This document shows positions 36,486-48,074 of a stretch of DNA of 64,000 bases, piece after piece. The notes under the pieces are model-generated. The model was not told the origin of the DNA and did not search any database. It saw only the letters and a list, made by a program, of their open reading frames with translations. The stretch is from the NCBI RefSeq assembly GCF_025766255.1, contig NW_026516674.1, forward strand, positions 496,001 through 560,000, read 5' to 3'. This DNA is from Zychaea mexicana (lineage: Eukaryota; Mucoromycota; Mucoromycetes; Mucorales; Lichtheimiaceae). Each line of letters starts with the position of its first letter. Position 1 is the first letter of the stretch. A program made the position numbers and the translations under genes.

Positions 36486-37872
36486 CTCTCTCTCTCTCTC
36501 TCTCCCAGCGATAAGTAGGCATTTGGATATATAGATATAAATAATATATTATTATAAAAATATAATGATTACATTTTCTACCATATAAATATCTTTTATA
36601 AGCCACTCGAAAAAAAGGAATGCTTTTGTGGAAAGCTTTTGTGGTGTTGTTGCAATGTAGAAGCGCGGGAAGACATGGATCCATCCAAGAGCTCTGTTTG
36701 AATTACTGTGAAGCACTTTCATAAATAGACTAACTCGATCTGGACGTTGCGCAACCTACTATGCTCTGTTTTGCCGGTCGTTACTGATCGCTGGTTTCTT
36801 GAAAAAGACATTGCTCGTAACGAACTATGTATTTAGTAACGAACGATTTCTTTTTTTACGGGTGTTTCGTAATTCACTGGAGCAACATTTGGTTTTCCGC
36901 CTGAGAGCAGAAATTGTGCTTTCAGGTGTACTTGTAATGCGAGGATTTTATAAGCTGTGGTGCTCATGCATTACCATAACGAATAAAAGCTTATCCACTG
37001 AGATAGAGATAAACACGATATCAACCAGCAACTATTGCCAGCAATTCAGTATTGTTCACATTGATCCGCGATCAGCTCATAGTAATGTTACACAAGCAAG
37101 TTGCAAAATAAAGTCCGGTTCATGCTGATGCTCGAGCTTGTAATGTACTTCACTTTATATTGTAGGAACTGCACCCATAATAATAGAGGTAAGTATCATG
37201 TTAAGCGTATATTTGTTATAGATCAATGTATTCACATGAATACATCTTCATACCAAGTGAACGTACCGAGTAAAGGTCTTGGCAATGCAGTGTCTAATCA
37301 GGAGCCTGGGGATCATACGCTCGAAGCAACCTACAATCGAAATGAAAACTACAGGTGAAGTGAACGGAGACTTACCGACGACAAACAAAAAAAAGAAGAA
37401 GACAATGGAGGCCAGCGCGTAGAGAAAGAAGGAAAAAAACCGAACGTTTGAGCTGCAGCAAGCATCCAACGAGACGTAAACAGGTCTCATTGTTATTACG
37501 ACGACCAGTAAATAGGTTTCATATTCATGAACGAGCACATCGATTTACCATATGATATACCTTATACATGCATATGCTTTTTTTCTACCTATATTGTCAC
37601 AAGAGGTGCTGGTTTCATATATATGAATGATCAAATTATGTCGTCAGTCTATGTCTTGTCGCGATATTGTGCTCTACAAAGAAGATGCCCATTGTCATAT
37701 ATTCTCCTGTACGTTACCGAAGATATATCCATAAAGTACACTTGATTTAACCCATTGGCGGCCTTTGTCCCGAATACATTGTGTCCGTGGTAAGGTTTGA
37801 GTTCCTTGCTCAAGGCCGTTGTTTTTTGGCCAACTTGATTTTATACCCACGCATCTGCCGTCTTCGACGAAG

Positions 37873-37960
37873 CAATATCCTTATTCCGCCCCAAAATAAG
37901 AGTTGGGTTGGCCCCCCCAGTTTTCAATTTTTTTTTGAAAGTCAGCAGGAGACGCGTTGA
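37873..37960. repeat. Solo copy related to the element at 39119-39524
   Basis: CAATATCCTTAT followed by CCCCAAAATAAGA and, further on, GAAAGTCAGCA and GTTGAC match the left end of the later element (39119-39210) in the same orientation over about 90 bp. No inverted partner was found nearby. Confidence 0.55.
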
Positions 37961-38424
37961 CGCGTCAGTAGTGGGAGGACTTAGGAGACCAAACATTCTT
38001 TCTTTCATTATACAAAAAACGAGCGTAATTCAGCATTGAAGTAAGCAGAGATTTTGGCTAGAGCAAAGGAAAGAATGTAGATCATGCATGACTAGGCAGG
38101 GGATGAAAACGGACAAGAAAAAAAAAGGAATATAAGGGCGAGCTTTAATTTATTTCCCTTTGTCGTTCTAAATCTGCTAAACAGGAATCACAGCGGTGTG
38201 CTGTATACCAACGATTCGACTTTGAACGGTTAAATGAACCACTTCACAAGATTAACAGCAGCCTAATTAACGGATGGTGTTCAAGATGTGACGACATTGT
38301 TAACACAGAGCAGTCCAAAAAAAACAGTAGGTACAGTATTTCGGGTGTAACAACTTTTGTTTTTTCCCCTTGACTAATCTTGCGAATCAGTCTACAGAGA
38401 TCGACAGCCAAGGGATGAACCAAC

Positions 38425-38694
38425 ATGAATATACTACTAACAGCTAACTACAGAGCTGTGCAAACAAAGAAAAACCAAACCAACGGTGTGCTGTCATTGC
38501 CGGCCTTCCTGACACACTGCTTTTGCTTTGCTGATTTGGTTTTCGACGACGAAGTTTCAACAAGATTCATTAGTCAATGCTCAACAAATTGGAGAGGTCG
38601 AACATTTCGATTCTCAATGGCTAGTCAGCAATCTGCAAAACGATCGACGATTACGGAAGTCCTGATGCTGACATTGTGGATAAAAGAAGGTAAG
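38425..38694 (+). pseudogene. Open-frame fragments of an unrecognised, probably broken gene
   Basis: Two overlapping frames each look protein-like. One spans 38425-38694. The other, about 38548-38660, includes NAQQIGEVEHFDSQWLVSN before a stop, and a third frame resumes with DYGSPDADIVDKRR before a GTAAG. Switching frames within 50 bases suggests a frameshifted remnant rather than a live gene. No family was recognised. Confidence 0.25.
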
Positions 38695-38760
38695 AAGTCA
38701 AAGCGGTTTTGCTACAGTATATTCTGCATCTATGTTGGGATCGCGTTTTTTGGATAGAAA

Positions 38761-38876
38761 CGCGCACACACGATATATACATGCACACACACGATATGCG
38801 CACACACGATATATACACGCACGCATATGATATACGCACACACAATATACGCAGACGCACACACGAAATACGCACA
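38761..38876. repeat. Minisatellite of CGCACACACGATATA-type units
   Basis: About six imperfect units of 15-22 bp are built from (C/G)CACACACGA and TATAYRC blocks. The open frames on the minus strand here are artefacts of the repeat. Confidence 0.85.
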
Positions 38877-39118
38877 GCCAGAAGATGAAGCAGCTGCTGG
38901 ATATGGCGACTACAATCAGTGATGCAATATACATATATGCTGTTTGGAGTGTTGGATACGACTGTGGCAAGGGATTATGCTGGATTGATGTGCACTCCTT
39001 CTGGCAACGCTATGGAACGTCACTGTCATCAACGGCACGACCGATCTGTCACTAAATGAAAGGAAGCATTTTACATTTTTTGCTGCGATTTATGTTCAAG
39101 CAATCGCACATGGATGAG

Positions 39119-39524
39119 CAATATCCTTATATAGCCCCAAAAATAAGATATGGGTCTTTCTCCCAAAGTTCAACTTTCACTTCAAAGTCAGTTGCGAGTG
39201 GTGTTGACTTTGCCGAATTGCTTCTTCGTGGTGGCAAACCAACTACTGCGAATCGTATAAGCACAATGGCTGTGCTTTATGGTGACCTTGGCATCAGAAA
39301 TGCTCTATAGTTTTCTCTAAAGAGGCTCAGAGAAAAAAAGTGCGGCACGAAAAAAGGCAGCAAAAAGCAAAAGGTGAGCACATTTCTTCTTTTTTCTCAA
39401 TCTGTTTTAACAAATCTGGAGAAATAACATTAGTAGGATCGGCTTGAGAAACATATAGTCAACGTCACCCACGAACTTGGAGGAAAGACCCATTTCTTAT
39501 TTTCGGGGCAATATAAATATATTG
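39119..39524. mobile_element. MITE-like element with 46-bp imperfect terminal inverted repeats
   Basis: The left 46 bases (39119-39164, starting CAATATCCTTAT) pair with the inverted right 46 bases (39479-39524), 39 of 46 identical. Both contain the core CCCCRAAAATAAGA and GGGTCTTTC. The inner 310 bp has no intact coding frame. A related solo segment lies at 37873. No target-site duplication is visible, so this may be an old insertion or only the inner part of a longer element. Confidence 0.6.
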
Positions 39525-39532
39525 TTTGATCA

Positions 39533-39890
39533 ATGGAAACGACACGTGCACGTGATAAACGTAAAGCTGTAGACCGTAGTACAGATGGTACGTATTGTGG
39601 TTTATATTCTTGCAACGCATGACAGCCTTCTTTATTCACGCTTTCCCTATTGCCAATTCACTAACAACCGCTATTCAACAAAACCACAAATACACACCCA
39701 TCGTCTACCTCAGAGCAAGCACAAAACACTGTAAACGTCAACACTCCAAAAAAAAGGCCAAGCTCACCACATGGACAGAGGCGAAACGCGTTTTCGTCCG
39801 AAACCTATTCCTCATTGATCCAACCGTGACATTCAAAAAAGCAGCAAATGTTCTCAATGACAATTTGAGCGAACTACAAAAAAAAAGATG
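39533..39890 (+). pseudogene. Small open fragments, possibly transposon-related
   Basis: ATG at 39533 opens a basic peptide (TTRARDKRKAVDRSTDG) that ends at a good donor (39588, GTACGT). Further on, 39715-39890 has a frame with FVRNLFLIDPTVTFKKAAN, and after its stop another frame continues YNADQIKAIITGVITR to about 39965. No single frame or clean splicing joins them, and no family was identified. A decayed element protein is a guess. Confidence 0.2.
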
Positions 39891-41190
39891 ATCATCGAAA
39901 TACAAAAAACGTGTACAATGCGGACCAGATCAAAGCAATCATTACGGGTGTAATCACTAGACTCTAGTGTCAAAAAAGCAAATAAACATAGTGCTAATTT
40001 GATGTACATATCATTCGTTCCTGGTAGACACCTCTCACTCTATATATTTCTGGACACGATACATGTATAAACAAAATTAGAATGATTTTAAATAAAGATC
40101 TCAAATTCTCAGTATTTGGCTGATATGTTGGCCGAAGCTCTTTACCTATTCATAACACGACAATGATTCAAATTAGCAGCTACAAGAGAAACCAGTTTAT
40201 CGAATCAAAGTAGTGTTACGTTGCCATTTTCACACGAATTCCGAGATAAAACAGTTGATGGATGCTATTGTGGAGTACACAAACTTGTTACTGATACGAT
40301 ATAAACACTAGAACATTGTGTATTGTTAATTAGCTTATGTAGCAGTGTTGATAGATGATATAGCATTTAACCATCATGCCTCTCCAGTTGTTGTTTTGAA
40401 AAATAGGGTTTGTCTCATCTCATCGTAAAGTTGATGAGACTTAGGTGCCGACAAAGATACAAAAAATATGGCTCGCGAATTATGCTGCTCAAGCGATAAT
40501 CACTTCAAAGATCAATGCGGCTACGTCCAAGTTGCGCAAAAATTAATGACACGCTTATTGAGACGATGACAAGCAGTAAAACATGCTTAGCCGTTTGATT
40601 TATCAGATACTTAGTGGACATACCAGGCGCTCGAGTAACGGACGAGTAATTGAACCTGGTGCGGGTTAGTAATATTAAGCTCTTTATCCTTTTCTGCATT
40701 CAGAGTGCTTAATCGTGGGTTTTCGATTGCGTAAGCTTAGTATACTACAAATATATATTTGCCGAGAAAGCTATACAATTTTTGTGCAGGTTACATGTAA
40801 GGTAATGTTCCAGAACATTTGACAAGGGGAATAGCAGGAATAGACCATTTGTGCGTAATCGAAGCACAGAAAAAAAAACAGCAAACGACTTGTAAGAATC
40901 TATATAAATGATTTATTGCTAACAACTTAAGCAGGCTCATGGCAGGTTTTTGAACTGAAAAACGGATGGAAGTTCATCTATCAACGTTATATCATACAGT
41001 ATTTTTCGCTACTCAATTGTAGAGAACTTTAAAGAGAGCTAGGCTAAGGATCGCTCATCGAGGAATTAATTGTACTGTTTCAAACAATTTTCCTTCGAAC
41101 CAAAAGATGAACCCTTGCGTAAAGATCATTACCAACTTCTTTGCTTGGTGCACACTCATTTTCCGCAACGGCAAGCATTCTTTTTACCAA

Positions 41191-42999
41191 ATGGCCGAAG
41201 GCAACAACATCAACGACAACGACAAAATCAAAACGTCCGTGCGCTTGCAGGATACAGATACAGAGGGCCGACCCTCAATATATCTGTTCATCTTTGTCAA
41301 TCCGCTTTCTGGAGCTCGCAAAGGCAGCGACCTTATACACCTTCCTATCCAACACTTTAGGCTACGCAGATTACCACAAATCCAAGTAGAGATCCACAAC
41401 TATCTCGATCCAAAAGATCGGCAAGCTGGAATCGACCGTGTTAACTTAATCCAGAACAAAATCAAAGACGGTGATTTGCCGCCTATACGCTCATCGTCTG
41501 ATACACCAACCACTTCACGCGCTGCTGAGCGAAAACATACTGATGCTGCCGAAACAATGCCTGAGGCGACTGGCCGTATAAGTGAAGGTGTCCAAACACG
41601 CCATATTCATGTATGGAGCGGTGGTGGTGATGGCACTGTAATGAGCATTTTCGAAATGTTGGTCGAAAACCATGTTGATCTCGATCTCGTCTTCTTGTCG
41701 TGTAAGAACGTCATTTTCTTTTCTTCCTCCTCCTCTTCCTCCCACCACCTTGGAAATGCTCCGGATAGATTCGAAACTGACACCTAGTATTTGTACAACA
41801 ATGTATAGGCATTCCATTCGGCACGGGCAATGACTTTTCCCAAGTCCTGGGGTGGGGTCGAACCGAGCAAGGGGGTGTTATAGGTGACAATTTGGAAAGT
41901 CTTGAACAGCTCATTAGCGATCGGTTTGAATATAGCGAACCGGCACGATTGGATATTTGGCAGGCTGAAATGACAAGTTACGATGGAGGACAAGTCCGGC
42001 TAGCCAGTGAGCCAAAGACCACGAAACGCACACGGTACGTTGCGAAAATGTGCAACTACATGTCAATCGGGGTGCAAGGCTATGTCGGTTCTGGGTTTGA
42101 GAAGCATCGCAGCAAGAAACGCTGGCTGAATATAGGCGTGTATACGATTGAAAGCTCAAAATGGGCATTTTGGCGCAAGTTCCCGACACTGAACAACTTT
42201 ATCGACTCGATCCGCGCCCAGGACGGCCAACAAATGCTTCTGGAAGTACCCTCTACTTTCGTCACACCGACACGTGTCAATCCAGGTAGTAGTAGTAACG
42301 GCGAAGATCACCAGCAGCAGAATCATCCGAAGCTCGCCACACCAGCCATTGATTTGATAATCCAAAATATACCACATCTTTGGTAAGTAATTAAAGTAGC
42401 AACTAAAAAAAAGCCGATTGCAATTCAACTTACCTAAAAAGAAATAAAGGGGTCAAGAGCTGGATATCTGGGGAGAGGCTAAGGAAGGACTTGAGACAGT
42501 GAGTAACCGATCCGGGCCGACGGACCCTGACCTCTGGACACCCCAGCTTGCAAACGACGGCAAACTCGAAGTCATTGCAATGGAAAACATGATGAGCTAT
42601 CTCAAGAAGCTTGCCAATTTTCGAGACCATGTCGCACGCGTTGGGCAGTTCCCGGGACCCTTTGAGATCCATTTTCGTGAACCACCAGAGACAGCAACCG
42701 GTGCGCAACCACATGAGAACACGGGATGCTTACACATGTGGCAGCGGCGGCGGCGGAACAAGTACGAGCGCAAAAACGTGCTGGGAGTCATGGTGGACGG
42801 AGAGTTTTATCGAATAAGGCACCCTCAAAGGGTTCGATTCGAGCGTATTGCACAAGTAGTGACGCTGGGCAGAAGCGATCAACAGAAACAGGGGCGACTT
42901 GTTCGAGATGAAAAGAAGCGGCAGGATGGACAAATGTACCAAACGGGAGCAACAGAAGCAACAGAAGCAACAGGAGCAATAGCGTCATCGTCATCATAA
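41191..42999 (+). CDS. Diacylglycerol kinase
   Basis: It phosphorylates diacylglycerol to phosphatidic acid with ATP. Exons: 41191-41701, 41809-42382, 42450-42999 (1635 nt, 544 aa). The catalytic domain begins IYLFIFVNPLSGARKG near residue 30, has the glycine-rich ATP site SGGGDGTV (Gly144-Gly146) and PFGTGND (173-179). The accessory domain follows, with YMSIGVQGYVGSGFE, and ends around YRIRHPQRVRFERI. A Gln/Asn-rich insert interrupts it. No C1, EF-hand or PH domain is visible, so it is a minimal DGK. I chose ATG 41191 for its CAAATGG context; an in-frame ATG at 41107 would add 28 mostly hydrophobic residues and cannot be excluded. The C-terminal tail has TEA-type threonine repeats and Ser residues. 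Confidence 0.92.
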
Positions 43000-43069
43000 T
43001 CGTGGTTGATGGCTACGAGTATGTACTAGTTATCATAATGACATGAACAATAAAAGGCAATCGCATCCC

Positions 43070-43368
43070 TTATCTTTCCCACTATATTTCGGAGATTTTG
43101 ATCAGTTTTGCTATATCTTTCACCCGCTAGGGACAAGCTCTGGTTGGATAACCAACTCTTTCTGCCTCTGATAAGATAACAGAAACGCTTCCTTCCGTTA
43201 GCTCGTTACACATCACGCCGTGCATAAGATGATGAACGATTACCCTATGGTTGACCAACTTTACATCTTATCGCCCATGACTCTACCCGACCTCCCCTGT
43301 GCCCCACACCGTGCCCATCGCACCGCCTTCCATTTTCGCCTTTATCTCTGACCACTAAAACTCTTATC
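43070..43368. promoter_or_regulatory. Cluster of GATA motifs upstream of glutamine synthetase
   Basis: GATAA or its complement occurs at 43070-43075, 43147-43151, tandemly at 43170-43179 (GATAAGATAA), and at 43268-43272, 43342-43346 and 43363-43368. In fungi, GATA factors of the AreA/Nit2/Gln3 type control nitrogen-assimilation genes through such sites. Function here is inferred from position. Confidence 0.45.
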
Positions 43369-43638
43369 ATACAGAACCTCGCATAAATAAACGAGATGAG
43401 ATCGTTCTAACGTCCAAGACGAATGATAAAACCTCGAAAGCACATCATGAAGGTGTGGTATGAACGTAGACCAGATGAAGGCCGCAACAAAAAAAAGCTT
43501 CTTTTTTTTTTTTACTCGGTGTCGAACGGGAATGCCCGAACGGTAACCAATATGATTTTGATGATCGATGTCCTGATATCCATCCAATGTGTAAGGGCCC
43601 GCTTTGAGATCCCGCTTTTGGGTGACGGCTAAACAGAA

Positions 43639-43644
43639 TATAAA
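43639..43644 (+). promoter_or_regulatory. TATA box of glutamine synthetase
   Basis: TATAAA lies 84 bp before the ATG, followed by pyrimidine-rich DNA, the usual arrangement for a strongly expressed fungal gene. Confidence 0.55.
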
Positions 43645-43727
43645 CCCCACCTTCTGTTTCGTGTTTTGTTTTCTTCTTCCTTGTTTTCCTAACTACACTC
43701 CCCACACCACTCTTCAATCCACGCACA

Positions 43728-44977
43728 ATGTCCGTCGTCTCTAACGCCAAGCTTCTCGAAAAGTATCTTTCCTTGGAACAGCACGGTGCCGTCCAAGTCG
43801 AATATGTCTGGATCGACGGTTTCAACAACCTCCGTAGCAAGACCAAGACCGTCACCAAGGTTCCCCAGTCTGCTGCCGAGTTGTCCGAGTGGAACTACGA
43901 TGGCTCCTCGACTGGTCAGGCCGAGGGTCACGATTCCGATGTCTTGATCCAGCCCGTTGCCTTGTTCAATGATCCCTTCCGTGGCGGCGACAACAAGTTT
44001 GTCCTCTGCGAGACCTTCAACCCAGGTAATTATCCTTCTTTATTTCTGCATGCCACGGAAAAGACACATGTAGAATGAGATTGTTAAATCACGATCCATT
44101 GAATTATAATAGACGGTACTCCCCACAAGAGCAACTACCGCAACGCATGCAAGAAGATCATGGATGCTCACGCTGACAGCAAGCCTTGGTTCGGTCTTGA
44201 GCAGGAATACATGTTCATGGATCCCCAAACTGAGAAGCCCTATGGCTGGCCCAAGCTCGGTTACCCTGAACCTCAGGTTAGTCTCGATCATCAACCTTCC
44301 GCTGTGAATGATATATATCGAAAGGAGAAAATTGGATTGTGTATACTGAGAAATTATGTTAACTACAGGGCAAGTATTACTGTGGTGTTGGTGCTGGCAA
44401 GATCTTTGGTCGTGACATTATTGAAGCCCACTACCGTGCCTGTTTGTACGCAGGTATCAAGATCTCGGGTATCAACGCAGAGGTCTCTGCTTCGCAATTC
44501 GAGTTCCAGGTCGGTCCTTGCCTTGGCATTGAAGGTGGTGACCACTTGTGGGCTGCCCGCTACTTGTTGGAGCGCGTAGCTGAGGACTTTGGTATTGCTG
44601 TCACTATCCACCCCAAGCCTATCAAGGGTGACTGGAACGGTGCTGGTTGCCATACCAACTTCTCCACCGAGGAGATGCGCCAGGAAGGTGGTATCGTTGC
44701 CATCGAGAGCGCCATCAAGAAGATGGCCAAGCGTCACATGGAACACATTGCTGTCTATGGTGAGGACAACGACCAGCGTTTGACCGGCAGACACGAAACT
44801 GGCCACATTGAAACCTTCAACTACGGCGTTGCCAACCGTGGTGCTTCCATTCGTATTCCCCGCCAAGTCGGCAAGGAGGGCAAGGGCTACCTCGAGGACA
44901 GACGCCCCGCTTCCAACATCGACCCTTACCGCGTCACCGGCATCATTGTCGAGTCCACTTTCTGGCCCGAGAACTAA
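43728..44977 (+). CDS. GLN1: Glutamine synthetase (eukaryotic type II)
   Basis: It makes glutamine from glutamate, ammonia and ATP in the cytosol as a decamer. Exons: 43728-44025, 44113-44276, 44369-44977 (1071 nt, 356 aa, normal length). The signature [11 protein letters not shown] is near residue 55. Metal- and glutamate-binding segments include [29 protein letters not shown] and HTNFSTEEM. The ATP-binding [17 protein letters not shown] is intact, as is the C-terminal [10 protein letters not shown]. The second donor is GTTAGT. Codon use is strongly biased towards C-ending codons, a sign of high expression. An ammonium transporter lies 5.1 kb downstream on the same strand. Confidence 0.98.
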
Positions 44978-45892
44978 ATCCATCTCCTATTGTCACACTC
45001 TAAAAAAGCTCTTTCTCTCTTAAATCATCTACCCACATATTATTAACTTCTTTGATTTTGTACAGACATGTTCCCTTACACACATCTCACATTTCCTTCT
45101 CTTATCGTTCTCCTTTCTTCCATATTCTTTTTGTATAGTTTATAGTTTTTCTTTTATTTCCTATTCCTTTTAACTCTAGAGAAAACACGCATACCAAATT
45201 CAAGCATGTGAACGAAATATATTTTACATACATCTCTTTTCTTATCTCTATTATCTCTATATTTTCTTCATTTGGACTCAGTCACTCCGATCTCTTCGTA
45301 TTTCGTACTGTGCACTGTCTGCTCCGCGGAATTCGGTGTTCCTCGGTAAACTTCTTAGAAAAGAAATTGTATTGTGATCCGCAATAATACCTCAGAAGCA
45401 TAATTATTCATGCATTTTGGATATAAACCAGAGTATGTAGTCAGGGACAGAGACCAGCCTGGTCTGAGAGCAAATCCCCGGGTCTTTTCCCTCTTGCTTT
45501 TTTTTTTGTAACTTCAAAAACACAGAACTTGTTTCTGTTGCGGTCATCGCGTGGTGTACATTAGTGTAACCGATATATAACCGCCGCAAATGATCAACCA
45601 ATTGACCGATGCAAGAGGTCTAAACGCCGAGGAGGATCACAATCTCCGTAGAAACCCATGTTGTTGTGTACTAGCGATTAGCTGCTCTGCTAAATATTTA
45701 GAATGCCAGCCATCGATCCATCAGAATCTGCGAGATATCCCGATGGATTCAATGTTCTCTAAATACGTTTTAATGCGTAAGAGTTATGCGTCGAACCTTG
45801 CGGATCAAGAGATCTATAGACAATGTAATTGGAAGTACTTGGCTATTGTTGTAGTAGCCAACACAGCAAAATCACAATTTTCGATGTAATAC

Positions 45893-45968
45893 TAGGTAAT
45901 ATTAGAGGAATATGTGAAAAGGGTAATATCAGGGTAATATCAGGGTAAAACGTCAGGATATTACCTAG
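45893..45968. other. Stem-loop with perfect 11-bp arms and internal repeats
   Basis: CTAGGTAATAT (45893-45903) pairs exactly with ATATTACCTAG (45958-45968). The loop contains GGGTAATATCA twice in tandem and a related third unit. The arms themselves contain the GTAATAT core. It may be the end of a small transposable element or a protein-binding array. Confidence 0.6.
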
Positions 45969-46040
45969 GGGAATGAATATCCAGGGAATACATGTCGATT
46001 TTTGCAGTGAAGGTTACTGAGTGCTTTTAATTAAACTTAC

Positions 46041-46149
46041 CATCTTTTAGAGTGGCAATCGCGTGATTACGATAAAATTCATTGTTGTGTGTATGAAATT
46101 GTTTGTTTGAAGTAAAAGTCTTATCACAATTCTCACAATAATAAGACAT
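46041..46149 (-). pseudogene. C2H2 zinc-finger exon fragment
   Basis: Starting at ATG 46149, the frame encodes MSYYCENCDKTFTSNKQF with a CxxC pair and downstream His residues in a C2H2-like spacing (C-x2-C-x12-H-x7-H). It ends at a good donor (GTAAGT at 46040 reading down). No continuing exon was found. Single N-terminal fingers of this kind occur in some fungal transposon proteins, but that origin is only a suggestion. Confidence 0.35.
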
Positions 46150-46499
46150 TGCTTTTTGAAGAAAAGATTGGGGAAGAGAGAAAAGGGAACTGCCAAAACT
46201 GTGGCGCGGCGGTGGGGGAATATCATGATGGCGGGGGATACGTTTTTTACTTAGGCGCCGTTTTTCTCTTGTTTGGCACTATGAGTGGCATCGAGATAAA
46301 ATTGACATGGCGCATGATGAATTATAAGATGGCGGCTTGTTTTTTTTAAAAAAGGTGATATCATGGCGATTGATGTACTAAGACATGGCGGCTTGCTATT
46401 CTACTTTTCATCATAGATATACAACTTTGTCGGATAAATACAAGTGCAAAAAATAAAAGGCTTATCAGGATAAGGTAAAAACACAATTTTATGTTTTCT

Positions 46500-48074
46500 G
46501 CTTCTGAACACATTTGGAAAAGAACGATTTAGAATGCTCAGTCCACCCTCTAGAGTCCCTTGCTGTCACTTGATGTGCAGATGCGACGATACGTGGAGTC
46601 AAAAAGTAGGCTTGGTCAAATGCTCGCGCTTGATGACACCAGCTTTCAACTTTGATTAACATCTTCTATTGGGTTAAAAAATGGTGAATAAGGGAGAGAT
46701 GCAACACCTGGATTCACGCTTAGTAGCAGTTTCTTGTACCAACTGAGTACGATGAAATTCTAGCATTATCCGTGACAAGAAATACCCCTTGAATATTGTT
46801 CTTTTAAAGCACGTCCATCACTGTCTCCAAGAATATAGAGAAATGATCTACTCTGGCACCAATAGTGGCAACCAAACGTTGTTCAACGTCCTCCAACTTT
46901 CTTTACTTGGAGCCCCCCCCCCCAGCCACTGCTTGAGGTTTCCGTAACGAGAGACTTACCACACTTTCTTTAGGAATAGCGTCCAGAATTGATATTTTGA
47001 ACCCGCAGCTTCTAGCGACTACTTCCCTGCCAGGAGTACCTCTTCTCGATCCTCCGAAAGATCGCTTCAAATGACCCTGCTTCACCGAGAAACACATTGA
47101 ACGAATCCGATATTATGTCTCCTGAGTTCAAGTACCCACTCTTTTCTTTCGCTAATGATTTCTAGGGAGACCCGGTACTGTACTTCGTGAGCTTCTGCAG
47201 CTTCGTCATTGTAAGGCCACAGTCCTCCACGAGATGCTTTTGTAATCAGCTTTGGGTGATGAAGACTTGGAAGTGCTCATGGAGCTTTTATTCGTTTGTT
47301 TAATTGTATGAGTAGAATCCGCATCATACATATTCTAAAGAAATATAGTATAATCAGTACTTAGGACTGGCACTGCTTCAGACTTCCTTTTAAGTTAGTT
47401 TGGCGGTACGGCTTCCCATCCCGGAAACGGGCTTAATATTGTTGAGCGGTACATTCAGGCATTCGTAACACGCGAGCGGCCCCAGCCGCGCTTAAAGTTA
47501 CGTTTGAATAGTATCAATCAACGCGATGATATTCTCATCAGTGTATCTCCTATTGGGACGTACAACACCACTCTCCGGTTAGCACACTGTAATATAATTC
47601 TAGCGATTGTGATCAACAAATAAATGACATATCTCTTGGGTTCAACACTTCTGTGTTAGGCTTTGTGCGCGGTCTGCCTCTCTTTTCCGTTCCGTTTTTT
47701 GCTAATGAATGTTTGGAAGCATTAGGAGAGTAATTTTGGTTGTTGTCCCCAGCTTTATCGGTTCCAGTTTCAATTTCATGCTGTTTTTTTTATCGCATCA
47801 GCAATGTTCAAGCTTGATTTTAGGCAAAATTGTATACTACCTTTTCCGAGTTATCAACAGCCCTTGCCATGGATACAAGAGAGCGTATACAATTTTCACC
47901 TCCACCAGAATCCATGTCGACAATGTGGAAAAGATCTTCTTCTTCAATTGTTCCCTCTGTATTTATAATCGCCTCTGCTTCGGCATTATCATCGCCATAT
48001 CCATTTGCAAATGGAAACTCTTGGTTTTTATTTTTCTGCAGCATCATCACGCTTTTTTCTAAATAGATTGTCAT
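46500..48074 (-). pseudogene. Decayed Tc1/mariner-like transposase
   Basis: The pieces of a Tc1-type transposase lie in the right order on the minus strand but in different frames and with stops. Near 47670: KRGRPRTKPNTEV. At 47430-47560: the helix-turn-helix part (YTDENIIALIDTIQ, SAAGAARVLRMPECTAQQY, then a stop). Near 47090: VFLGEAG, where the family has Asp-Glu, so the first catalytic Asp is replaced by Gly. At 46920-47050: RRGTPGREVV, ISILDAIPKESVVSLSLRKP. Near 46770: VTDNARI with the second Asp. Near 46670: NPIEDV with the catalytic Glu. An acidic open frame at 47820-48074 may be its N-terminus. At least five disruptions were counted. Terminal repeats were not found. Confidence 0.8.

Larger units (their letters stand above)
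35650..41190. other. 5.5-kb gene-poor island with relics and repeats
   Basis: No intact recognisable gene is present. It holds the second copy of the dispersed repeat (36373-36485), (CT)n at 36482-36505, a solo copy of a MITE end (about 37873-37960), open-frame fragments at 38425-38694, a minisatellite at 38761-38876, an inverted-repeat element at 39119-39524, and small open fragments at 39533-39890. The remaining stretches (about 35830-36360, 36500-37860, 40000-41100) show nothing beyond AT-rich sequence. Confidence 0.5.

Noticed and set aside
47709..48062. Hydrophobic plus-strand frame of 117 codons
   Set aside because: Antisense to the decayed transposase N-terminus, with AT-driven Phe/Ile content.
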